DNA of 64,000 nucleotides from Stenopsyche tienmushanensis (lineage: Eukaryota > Arthropoda > Insecta > Trichoptera > Stenopsychidae). Location of the stretch: the NCBI GenBank assembly GCA_008973525.1, contig WACJ01000083.1, positions 1,054,001 to 1,118,000 on the forward strand. The letters are read 5' to 3'. Shown here piece by piece: positions 17,290 through 28,114 of this stretch. The stretch's first letter is position 1. Every line of letters starts with the position of its first letter. The translations under genes were made by a program, and so were the position numbers. The notes under the pieces are model-generated. The model did not search any database. It was given only the letters and a program-made list of their open reading frames with translations, and was not told where the DNA came from.

Positions 17290-19130
17290 GATAGTATGAA
17301 ATATCATTATATTATTGATAACATCTAATTTGCACGTGGTTTGATCCATGCTCGTATGAGGCGCCGGTCACGTCTGTAAATACACATTATTTGAACAGCT
17401 TTTGATTTCATTTCTTTGCTTTGATACCTGCGTCTTGCAGACCACTTTATAAACAGACCGTAATCGCGTAAGAATTGCAAATTTCAAAGATTATTCATCA
17501 TTTATTTTTCAGCATCTCAAATTACAGTGTTCAGATTGTCGATTTAAATTCAAGTGAGCTGAGATACTTTTACAATTATTTTGATAGCTCTGAAGCATAT
17601 AAACAGTCAATAATATTCCATTGATAAATATTTGTTTTGCGACAATTTCAGTCAGTGAGAGACGTTTAAATAAATTTATTTCCTTTTAATTCATCTGAAT
17701 AAATAACTTGAAAGGATGGAGTTTCATAATTCATTTTACTGTCTATAATGAATTTTCATGTAAAAATAATTGATTATTTAATGCACGTATGCAAATGCCT
17801 AGTCATGCATTCCTAAAGCCATTTAAAACCTTGTGAATTATATGACCACACAAAAATGAACAGAAATGAAAACTTACGCGTTGATAAGCGTGCACTTGGC
17901 TATTGTCATTCGTTAAATGGTTATAAGGCATAATCAATCTTAAACATATGAGAATAATTTAACCAATACTTGTTTGTTAGAAACATATTTTTTTAATATC
18001 TTAAACGCAAGAATGTATTTAAAAACAATATTTTATAATAAATCATTTATTTTCCATATATATTATAGTCGTATTTAATCAAGTGCATTATATGATCAAT
18101 CAATTTTTTTAATGCATGATGATATAGTCTATAAATTCATGTATCTAATTTGAGATTTATCTGCATTATCGTCTAATTTAGTCGATGTAATAATCTTGGG
18201 CTTGATGAATAGTTTCAAATCTGTGGTATTATTTTAAATTATCTCATTGTATAATATACTTTAACATGGACCATTAATTATCCGGACAGACAAACTGATG
18301 GACGTGTTAATTGGCTATTTTCTCTTAGTCTGTGTGTTCTACGATTGCTCGTCATCGGGTCGTCGGAACGGCTTGAATGACTTTTTAACGTATGAATTAT
18401 AACATAAATGATATATCGATAGTGGAAATAATAAATATTGAAATCTATTTGATAAATATAACTAATTTGTCGTCTTTTAACAGGTGATTGCAATGTGATC
18501 GTCTGCAATAAATGTGTTACTCGCGGATAAAAATGAACTAGCAAATTATTTAATCAGGTGACATCGACGGCAAAATAAATATGGTGACCAACGTTTTTGA
18601 GAAAAATTTATGCTAAAAAATGTATTCGTGGCTGTTTCATTTTGTATTGTATTACTATTACGTTTATATATACTTGATTTAAAATCACACTGAATCTTAT
18701 ACCAACTCGTAGATTCAACGCTTCTAAATTTGATTTATCGATGCTAAACCAATGGGTCACTTGGATACATTTAACAAGAACATAATTGCAGCCTTTTGAT
18801 AAGAAATTTGGATGATTGTCGATGAATAATAATTTTAAAGAAATATATTGAGATATTTGGAAGGGTTTGAAACTCTTAAATACCATTATTACTTATTAAC
18901 AATTAATAACATAAATTCATAAATGTGTTCCATTTAGAATTATTTTTTACAATCTGTGTTAGATAAACAGAACATGTTCAAAGACTTAATTTGCAATTTA
19001 ATATTCAGAATGCAAATCAAGCCATCGCATTAATATTTTACAGCTCACCAATACAGACTGATCAAATATTAAAAGAATCTCAAAGCTAAATAATTTGCAC
19101 ATCTTATATTTTAACTTGAATCTATGTATA
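17290..19130. other. AT-rich intergenic stretch, no gene recognised
   Basis: No coding family, repeat pair or RNA gene recognised on either strand. Confidence 0.4.
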
Positions 19131-19140
19131 CATATATACA

Positions 19141-19378
19141 GTGCATATATGTTTTTCAAATTTTTATATTAACCATTCCCTACCGGTGATGTATTTACTA
19201 CACCTCGACTCTAATAATGGGAATATCGATATGAAATATAATAGATACGGAGTTCAAAATTTTTGTATTCATCCGCTATACAATTACGAATCACATCAAA
19301 GTATTATAGTATTTAAGCATTCATCTGCAGCGACGGAAATAAATAATTTGTCGGGAAATCGGGAATTTTGCGAGTTTT
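19141..19378 (+). repeat. Dispersed repeat, copy 1 (partner at 51686-51912)
   Basis: Nearly identical over ~230 bp to a segment in an apolipophorin intron, in the same orientation. Shared blocks include CCCTACCGGTGATGTATT, AATGGGAATATCGATATGAA and TTTGTCGGGAAATCGGGAAT. Part of an unidentified mobile element; abuts a hAT fragment at its 3' side. Confidence 0.8.
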
Positions 19379-19383
19379 AATCC

Positions 19384-19640
19384 GTGTCTCAGCAGAAAGG
19401 AATTTTATCAGTCACATTGATGGTGTTATGCGAAAATGGGGGCTCACGCGGTCATCAATTCGAACTAGCATTTAAATATCTGATGACGATACCTCCAATG
19501 AGTTTGGAGGCTGAGCGTGCATTTTTAGCAGCAAGTTGCTTGGTTTCCAAAATCAGATCCAGTCTAAATGATGAAACATTCGATGCTTTGTTGTGCCTTT
19601 TTAGGGAGAAGGGAGTTAAGGGTATTCCATTGGAAACTTT
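19384..19640 (+). mobile_element. hAT transposase C-terminal dimerisation fragment
   Basis: The frame reads FKYLMTIPPMSLEAERAFLA followed by SCLVSKIRSSLNDETFDALL. This is the P-P-x-S-x(2)-E-R-x-F-S/L-x(5)-x-K-x-R-S-x-L pattern of the hAT dimerisation domain. Only this end is present and it runs directly into a mariner fragment. Confidence 0.8.
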
Positions 19641-19809
19641 GCATTTTTGTCTCAGGGCCATAGTCACAGATCCAACTTTCATCTCCTATTACAATTTTGA
19701 CCATGGCGTCCGAATCTGCTTGAAGGCAATCCTTCAATTCCGTGCAAACTGAAACACGATTTTTCTTCTGCGACAGACGCGATAAACACGACCTCACTCT
19801 AGCGGCCAT
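19615..19809 (-). mobile_element. Mariner transposase fragment (catalytic-core segment)
   Basis: The minus strand reads IGDESWICDYGPETKMQSFQ then WNT, the conserved GDESWxYxYxPExKxQSxxW block of mariner transposases that carries the first or second catalytic Asp. It is truncated on both sides and fused to hAT sequence. Confidence 0.85.
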
Positions 19810-20550
19810 GGAGACTGACTAACTAGTCATAACGTGTACAAACTTAACACAGTCTGTCTCAGCTGATTAAGCTATCCGATTGTATATTTTGTTAGTTATT
19901 AGGCGAAAAATATAGAATATTGATATTTAGTATGTTAACTAGGCGTTCTATATTGAATATACAAATATTTTTTAAAGTTTGACAAAGTATAATAGTGAGA
20001 GTGGGGGAAGTCACGTATGTCGATGGACGAACGATGACATTCTTAACTATGGAAGTCCTAAGTCCTGGACAAATGATTTGCAGAAAAAAAATTTAACATA
20101 TTTTTACTTTGTATAATATCATGCATAGTATAGACTATCATTAGGAAGAAATATTAAAAAATTAAAAAATAGTGAGTGATCGAAGAAAAATGTGTGCTTT
20201 TATCAACATTTTTTTGTAGTTTTTTGTTTTTAAAAAAAATATGGTTGAATATTTTTAAACAATTGTAGTTTATACGATGAAGACGTTTATTATATACGTG
20301 TCTGCCAAATTTCATAAAGAATGCTCATCTATGAACGAAGTGGAAGCACTTCCATGAGCTTGGAAAAAGTAGTTTCGTAAAAAACGCGGTTAAAGTTTCT
20401 CCTCTCTTCATGTCCTTTAAAGAAACTTGTTTCATTTATTTAGATCGATGCATCATTAAATAGATGGGAAAAGGTTGTATCCACTGAAATGGATGATTGT
20501 TTGATTGGTATTATTTAATTTACATGGAGTGTTCCGCGCGTCCGAAAATG
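19810..20550. other. Intergenic stretch upstream of gene A, nothing recognised
   Basis: AT-rich, no coding family recognised. Upstream flank of the TIL/pacifastin cluster. Confidence 0.4.
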
Positions 20551-20554
20551 TGTG

Positions 20555-20581
20555 GTCATCCTGACGTTATTTTTATATATA
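20555..20581 (+). promoter_or_regulatory. Gene A core promoter: GTCATCCT plus TATA
   Basis: GTCATCCT at 20555-20562 is followed 12 bp later by TATATATA, about 43-50 bp before the ATG at 20624. The same pair occurs before genes B and C with similar spacing. Confidence 0.55.
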
Positions 20582-20623
20582 CCCGTTAATAGAATATATT
20601 CAATCATTTCGAAATTGTTAATC

Positions 20624-23600
20624 ATGGCGGCCCAAAATTGCCATCGGTTATTTTGGGCATTTTATATTTTTTCTTTGCCACAATCGTAAGTGCTCTATTC
20701 CCTAATACAAGCGAAATAAGCTGCCAATTAATGTTGGTAACGTGATGATTCGGAGCAAACTTGTGCCGATGAAAATTGTGATTTTGATGATGATTTAAGT
20801 GTTAAAGCCATAAAACGGGACTGCGTGCTGTTCGTTCATATTTATAGGGACCCATCGATTATGTCATTAATGTATTGATTTGTTTGAATTTCAGTCGTAA
20901 ATGCAAATTCATTATCGTGCAAAGAAAATGAAGTGTGGCAGCATGGATTCGCAGCGGAACCATCCTGCGATAATCTCTTTCCAGTCTTTAACTTTCACGA
21001 TTTCAGAGAAGGATGCTTCTGCAAAGACGACTATGTGAGAAATTCCGAAGGAAAATGCATCCTGATTCGTGAATGTCCTCAATATGCTGTACCAGTGGGA
21101 CATCCAGGTTCGATTAAAATCAAACAATGCACGTTTCGACATCAAATTTGTATCGTGTAATACATGCAATCGTTTTCATTTCAGCTTCGGACACTCCTCA
21201 TACTATTCCAACTTGTGGCGAAGGAGAAGAATTCAAAATTGGTTATCATCCAGAGCCCTCGTGCAATAATATATTGCCAATCTTGGAATATTACGACAGC
21301 AGATTGGGATGCTTCTGCATCGACAATTACGTCAGAAATTCAACAGGAGCCTGCATAAGTATCGACGAATGTCCTCAATATAAAGACAACCCTTATAAAC
21401 ACCACGGTATATTTATATTCTTCACTCGATTTTGAACTTCACTTGAATTAAGGCATTTGATCTACAGCGATTATTTTTTTCAGCTGGGGATTGTCCCGAA
21501 AATGAACATTATGGTCTCGGAGGCTACCCGGTAAAAACATGCGCCAATTTGCATCCAATACAATACGATGAAAGATTAGGATGCTTTTGTGATGCAGGCT
21601 TTGTCAGAAATATATCTGGTCGATGTGTCAAAGTCGAAGATTGTCCATCGTATCCACAGCAAGAGGATAATGATGTAGGCCGAGAAAGAAGATCGCAATT
21701 AAAGTCAGGTATTCAAATTCATCTAAATCAGGGACAATATATCGTCTTCAATTTATCATTCACATGGAGATTAATTCCTACTGATATCGTTGATATCAAT
21801 TGGATTTTGAATCAAATTCTATAAGTCAATCCTGTTTAAAAACCTGTTTAAAATACTTCAATTTTGACGATGATGCAGACAAGTCTTAGTATTGAAATAG
21901 CATATTTTTTCCTTGAATTGGATCGCATTTTGTCCCTTGTTTTATAAAGAATTAGCTAAAATCCAGCACTATGCATTATGCATCATAATGATATTTTTTT
22001 GATTTTATTATAAATATGAACAAACATACAAACATTGATTTTTATATATAAGATCTAACGTAGGCGAATTGTACTATAACTATATTATTTGAGAAAGTGC
22101 ATACAATAAATTGGCAAAGTTTTATCGCAATCGAATAAACAGTATGGAAGCGCATAAAATACGAACAAACAATTTTTTATGTTTGTATATCAGACTATGC
22201 TTATGTTATTCACGCAATCTTTAGCAATAAGTGGACGAAGTTTTATTGCAATCTGATGAACGGTATAGCAGCGCATTGCATACGAACAAATACTAATTTT
22301 TATATATTAAGGCATCATAAGAATGTAAATGGACTCAAATACAAATTTATTGATTTTAGATTCACCCAAGGCAGAAGCCCCCAAATGTAGACCAGGAGAA
22401 GTATACAAGAAAAACAATAAGCTTTGTGTATGCGTCGATGGCGTCAATGATGTTTGCTCAACAGAAAGCTCACCAAAATCATCTTCAAGTGGTAAATTCA
22501 ATCGAGATAAATCCTCATTGAACCCAAATCAAAGATATTAATTTCAAAGATCTATTTTTCAGCCCAACTTTGTGAGCCCTTCAGTAGATTCACCATCGAT
22601 TCTTATTCGTGCTTCTGCGATATAACCGGAAAATCAGCTTTTTGCACTCCCAAAGGTCCAACTCCACGTACGTCAATTTTTAAGATACTCTGTTTGATCG
22701 AGTATTAAGATTGTTTATTTGATCAAAGTTATTTTATCAGCAGAAGCATGCGGTCTGAACGAAGTTTACGATTGTCAACGACAGGAATATATCTGCGGAT
22801 GGAAAGGCGTTCTTCTCACGTTGCCTTCCAAGGTCTGCAAATTGGGATGTTATTGTAAATACGGATTCGCCAGGAATGAACAGGACGTGTGTATATCGTT
22901 CGAGACATGTAATAGAATCGCTGAATTAAAGCCAGTTCAGAGTAAAAAAACAGTGGATCCATCAGGTAAATTATTGATCGCGCAGATAAATGTCGATATT
23001 ATACTATAGGATTTATACGTTTTTTTTTTTATTTCAGCTCTAACAAAGCGTTCTACCATTCCTCCAGTAACGAATCAACCGGGAGACGTTTATAAAAAGG
23101 GTTGTGATTTGTGCGTCTGCAAAATAGATGGGAAAGAAGACAAATGCACAAAGGGTAGATCCTGCAATGACAATCCCATAGATGTCCCCGGTATTTACAT
23201 TAATCCAATTTTGATTTATAGTCTAAAATCATGATCGATTTTGAGTTTTAACACATTATCATATATTAATTTTAAGGTGCTTGTCCCAAGACTAAGAAAG
23301 TCTGCAATCCCGGCAGTGTCTTCATCGTCGATTGCTATAAATGCAGATGCGATGAATCAGGAAAGAAAGCCAAATGCACTTTATTAAGCTGTTGTCCAGG
23401 TATGCATATGATAATTACGTGATGAATATCATATTGAATTGGTTTAATACAAATATCATATCCACAGATAAATGTCCACCGAATGAAGAATTCCTCTGCA
23501 AGAAACAGGAAGAAATCTGCGATCGATTCGGCAAAGTGACACTGACTAAATCCACTCCGGAATGCGAATATCGCTGTTATTGCAAGGCTGGATTTTCAAG

Positions 23601-23712
23601 GGACGATTCTGGAAAATGTGTAAAACCCAAAATCGTCCATCCTATTCTTCCTCCACCACCACCACCACCACCAACAAAGGTGCCTCACAAGCACAAGCAT
23701 TCAAAGCACTGA
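20624..23712 (+). CDS. Gene A: secreted TIL/pacifastin multidomain protein (signal exon frame-shifted)
   Basis: Exons: 20624-20685 (signal), 20895-21107, 21185-21406, 21484-21708, 22360-22491, 22563-22667, 22741-22965, 23038-23190, 23277-23399, 23468-23712; every internal exon is phase 1-1. About 567 aa if exon 1 were in phase. Domain order: three six-cysteine TIL domains (EVWQHGFAAEPSCDNLFP, then GCFCKDDYVRNSEGKC); two four-cysteine pacifastin-like units; an eight-cysteine TIL; a five-cysteine pacifastin-like unit; a full pacifastin domain (CNPGSVFIVDCYKCRC, CTLLSC); a last TIL lacking its tenth cysteine; then oligo-proline and a HKHKHSKH tail. AATAAA at 23795. Exon 1 is 62 nt where 61 are needed, so the frame breaks at the first junction, probably in a run of six T. 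TIL and pacifastin families inhibit proteases; whether these reduced forms do is doubtful. Confidence 0.85.
21859..22290 (+). repeat. Left arm of a 432-bp inverted repeat (in gene A intron 4)
   Basis: Matches the reverse complement of 25947-26379 at roughly 96% by eye. Inside the arm, two related ~55-bp units recur (GCAAAGTTTTATCGCAATCG near 22115 and GACGAAGTTTTATTGCAATC near 22236). Mobile-element derived. Confidence 0.85.
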
Positions 23713-23819
23713 TTTTTGATATGTAGAATGTAGCAATCTATGTAGAATAATTGTGATCTTCAATGTCACTTGAGTGTATAGCAACTGAGACCATAATAAA
23801 CATTTAAATCATGAATTTT

Positions 23820-25005
23820 GTTTGAAATCCCTCTCGACGATGAAATACCTGTACGCTAGGAAGAGCTTTGATCCTTTGATGATGGAATGATTTTTGCCCT
23901 TTGATGCTTCAATCAAATTTGTTCCCGTTGATGGCAAATCGATGATTGGCAATTCTGGATCTTATTTTGTTCTGGATGCAGCGATCGCCACAATGCGAAT
24001 TTGTGCAGACTTGACACAATTACATGGCATTAAGCCACACAATTAGAATAAACCCGATACAGTAATATGCAAATAAATCGACCAATAAATCAATTAAGCT
24101 AACCAAATGATGCAGAATCAACTCGAAATCAAATATTGGCCGACAGTTTGATAAATGTATGTCTTCATCGATGGGTCGAACCATCGGATGGCGATCAATG
24201 AGATGTTTGCTCTGTTGCCAACTGAACTGGATCAATTTTAGCTTGGATTTTTATGAAAATAGAAAACATCCCGATTCAAAAAGAAAATAGATGCATTTAA
24301 TCGTGTGAGATTTTCGCGCAATTTTTCAGCACATTTTTGGTGTGACGCGTTTAAGCTCCAATATGTCACTGTGCGATAGATCGAACGACGGCGATTCAAT
24401 CCCAATTTATAATCATTTTACAATAGGTTTCTGAGAAATGCATCCGTTGTCATCTATTGTTGTTGTGCTATGTTTGTTCTTGTAAAATTCAGCGTCTTCT
24501 CCGCCAAAAAAATTAGTGGAAATCTTAGAACAAACACACGTTTCTACGCTTTTCGTACAGCTGTCACAATGTTGACACTCGACAGGGCCAAATATTTGAA
24601 TTGGATGTTGGCAAACATTTTTGTCGCTATAAATCAACATTTATTGATCAATCTTGCTGCCGACAGAACGGATGTTATTTTATTGAATATGTTTGTTTCG
24701 TACATGTTACGCTTCTTTCCTGTAATAAAAGACGCACTTTGACAACGTCAACAACGAGTCTTCCATTGTTTGTTGTGAAATATGTTATTTATTAGAATTA
24801 ATGGATTGCTCTCAAATAAGTTCAATCCAGTGGTGGTTTCTCGTCGCCTTCCACGTATAATTAAATTCTGATAAGACAATTTGTTAAATAGAAAATCTAT
24901 GCGTTTCCTGATCCTGTTTGATTTATTTAAAATCATCTATCAATAACGATAAGATGAAAAACATTCACTTAATCTGGATTTGAACTAGACCAGTCCACTA
25001 TATCA
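23820..25005. other. Stretch downstream of gene A, one cysteine-rich minus ORF
   Basis: No recognised gene. On the minus strand, 24413-24640 reads VECQHCDSCTKSVETCVCSK near its middle. It has no visible signal peptide and no clear splice context, so I do not call it a gene. Confidence 0.3.
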
Positions 25006-25014
25006 ATACTGGGT

Positions 25015-25150
25015 CAATTAGAAGATATTGTATTTTGTATAGATATTGGATTTGGCGGCCCTATTTCGTGGCTCGCACGGTCTCCAGATCTGACACCAGT
25101 GGATTTCTTTATCTAGGAACGTGCAAAATAATTACACGACAGATTTACAC
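25015..25150 (+). mobile_element. Tc1/mariner-superfamily transposase, C-terminal scrap
   Basis: The plus strand reads IGFGGPISWLARSPDLTPVDFF, the RSPDLTPxDFFLW block holding the last catalytic Asp of insect DDE transposases. A stop replaces the following Leu. The scrap at 33880-34230 is the middle of a similar transposase. Confidence 0.8.
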
Positions 25151-25704
25151 AATAAAGGTGCCTATAAAATAAATCTTAATTGACAGAATAATCGCCGCCT
25201 TTGCAAAAACGAAAAGAAATGCTACTTCAGACAACTAGGTAACTCTTCAAGTTTATCAATTAATTGAATGATTTGTGTGACATGTAGCATATCGTTTGAA
25301 AGGGTATTATCTAGAGAACTATTTTAAACTAAACTAAGTTCAAAATAGTTGTTAGTTTTTTATTTAAAGAATTTAGAAGTTGACATTGCTCATTCGTTTG
25401 CAGATTTTATGTAACTTTGGAGGCTCAGAGGTAATTTTCTTTAAACCAATTGCATACAAAAATGATTTATTTAGATCAAAAATATATTTCAAAATACAAA
25501 AATGGTTATTTCGTTCTATTAGGACTATAGATTAAAAAGTTATGACTATTCAAAGGTGAAATTCAATTTCTTCAAAATGTCGAAAAAAAAATATTTTTAC
25601 AACTCTGACATTTAGGACAGAGGGTCCTACGTGTGAAACGTAGCAAAAGACCCCCCTAACCCCCCAAAAAAAAATTGTCGGTCCATGTGCAAAATGCCCT
25701 GTAT

Positions 25705-25790
25705 ATACAGCAGACCCGCTGTAATCCGGTCCCAGTATTATCCGGCGCCCCCTGTAGTCCGACATCCCAATACATGTACAAGTACAGCGC
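25705..25790. repeat. Possible pogo/Tigger-type terminal sequence
   Basis: The stretch CAGCAGACCCGCTGTAATCC followed by GGTCCCAGTATTATCCGGCG resembles ends of Tigger-like elements, which are rich in TAATCCGG motifs. No matching second end was found. Confidence 0.3.
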
Positions 25791-25946
25791 ATATGCAGGG
25801 TAAAGCTTTGTCAATGATAAAAATGCAAAAGTGTGATGAGATTTGCTTTGGCATCGGGAGAAATATCGCACGTCATTGCTAAAATAGCGGAGAATAAATT
25901 TCGAAATAAATTAAAATATATATTTTACAAATAAAAATTATACTCT

Positions 25947-26379
25947 GTTTGTTCGTATGTAATGCGCTGCCATACCGTTCAACAGATCGCGATAAAACTT
26001 CGTCCATTTATTGCCAAAGATTGCGCGAATAACATAAGCATAGTCTAATATACAAACATAAAAAAATGTTTGTTCGTATTTTATGCGCTTCTATACTGTT
26101 CATTCGATTGCGATAAAACTTTGCCAATTTATTGTATGCACTTTCTCAAATAATATAGTTATAGTACAATTCGCCTACATTAGATCTTATATATAAAAAT
26201 CAATGTTTGTATGTTTGTTCACATTTATAATAAAATCAAAAAAATATCATTATGATGCATAATGCATAGTGCTGGATTTTAGCTAATTCTTTATAAAACA
26301 AGGGACAAAATGCGATCCAATTCAAGGAAAAAATATGCTATTTCAATACCAAGACTTGTCTGCATCATCGTCAAAATTG
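25947..26379 (-). repeat. Right arm of the 432-bp inverted repeat
   Basis: Inverted partner of 21859-22290, with 3.66 kb between the arms holding the 3' half of gene A. A minus-strand ORF (26291-26566) begins outside the arm and runs into it. It matches no family I know and is probably part of the same element. Confidence 0.85.
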
Positions 26380-26599
26380 AATCCTGCAATTTCGTCGACA
26401 TCGATAATGGATTCATATCATTCCAGGAAAGATTGATGTTGTCTATAGTTTTCATGATCAGTGATCCAAGAGCCCAATACTTATAATAATCACGTAATAC
26501 TGAAACATCGTTAAGAGGAAACTTACAGTATACGAAACGAATATTGTCAAAAGATTCCAACAACAAAAGATTACAAAAACAACTGATTAAGAATTAAAT

Positions 26600-27510
26600 G
26601 ATTTCAAAAAATGGCGTCAATTTGGTACGTTATAGTAACTTGGAAATATCCTAAGAATTTATTGCATGAGTTTTAGATCGGATTTTGCATAAATATTGCC
26701 AAATTTTATTCAATAATAAAGAAAACAATAATTGTAAAAGAACTCATTTGTATACTGTCTAGTTAATTTTTAAAAAAAAACATGTGTTTTATCACGGACG
26801 TCATGACAATCAAGTTTTTTCGCACGCAAGACTGCAAAAAAACAATAATTAACACCTATAAAATATAAATGATATATTTCTTTTCTATTTAAACTATTAT
26901 TTTTTCATTTGCTCTGCTATGTATGATAAAGAAAATAGCCTAAATCGTCAGTCAAAAGATAATCAATGAATCAACTTAATCTATTATTGATATTTTACTT
27001 TAAGAACTGCTGTAATGAAAATGATACATTTTATTGAAGTTTTATATTTCATTGATTTTTAGGTTTTTTATTGATTAAATTATCAACGAACTAAGTGTTA
27101 CAAAATTCACCTCGTTATAGTTGTCAGTATAATGATAATATTAATTCATTTCATTGTATAAAAGGCACTGAAAATACCATTTGAAAGATTATAGATCTAT
27201 TCAGGCCACGATTGTAATATACAGGGTGCGGCAGCGAAACTACCTTATTTTTAAAATCAATAACACAAACAGTATAAGTGATATCAGTTTAATTTCTTTT
27301 TTCCATGTTACAGAGAGATATTTAAAGTTTTTATTTATTATGTCTTAAACATGATATCATTAACGATTTCGTGGACACTTCAAAATAAGCCGGGACATCA
27401 ATTATCGACGCATGATCATGAAAGTAAAATAAAAATATTCGAAGAATGACTGCAATTGCAGACGTGTCCGCGAACGCGTTAAGGAAGGAGGGGGGCAAAC
27501 CCTTTACAAC
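26600..27510. other. AT-rich intergenic stretch, nothing recognised
   Basis: No coding family, repeat pair or RNA gene recognised. Confidence 0.4.
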
Positions 27511-27519
27511 GTTAAAAAA

Positions 27520-28110
27520 ATAGTTTTTTTTATTACATATTTCGAAAGTTTAACACATTGAGAGTAAACTATAAAAAAGAAAAAAAGACATTATCATGGA
27601 AACCCGACTGGAGTCAAAAGCTGATGTAAATGGCAGAAAACCATTGTTTTAAAAAATATCCAAAGCTTGAAGACCTGACTCCATTTCTTGGCCAAGAGAT
27701 AAAACAGCATCTTTTACCAATTTATAAAGATTTGTCCAGGGATTAATTACTTCAAAGATGCTTGGGTGTACATATCCAAAATGCTAATGAATATTTTAAC
27801 TCGACGGTTTGGCGACTAGCTCCAAAACACCAGCATTCTGGTATAAAAATCATTGAAATATTAACATACATTGCCGCTGGGATATTTAATAACGACTACA
27901 GCTTCATTTTGAAGATGATGTATACATTAAATATAATTATTGGCACCTACTTCGCTGAAAATACCGACGAAGTGCGGGTAACGAAGTAAAACCGTAAGAG
28001 TCTTTCTGAGACAAAAGCAGCTCATATAGCCCGAAAACAACAGCTAGTCGAAGATAATCAACTCTTTGAGAAAGCTGAAGATCTATTATATTCGCCTGGA
28101 ATCATTGATT
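27520..28110 (+). mobile_element. DNA-transposon relic (Kolobok-like transposase, C-terminal part)
   Basis: Frames read CFKKYPKLEDLTPFLGQEIK, then LGVHIQNANEYFNSTVWRLA PKHQHSG (written in two parts), then ARKQQLVEDNQLFEKAEDLL. The H-x-x-x-QNANExxNxxxWxxxPK block is typical of a transposase group found in insect Kolobok-like elements. Stops interrupt it. Assignment by memory of the motif. Confidence 0.5.
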
Positions 28111-28114
28111 GATC

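Noticed and set aside
20624..20685. A different reading frame or start to save the gene A signal exon
   Set aside because: The frame needed at the junction has a stop upstream and no ATG; no alternative donor or acceptor fixes the phase.
23650..23676. CCA tandem repeat as a microsatellite feature
   Set aside because: It encodes the in-frame proline run of gene A.
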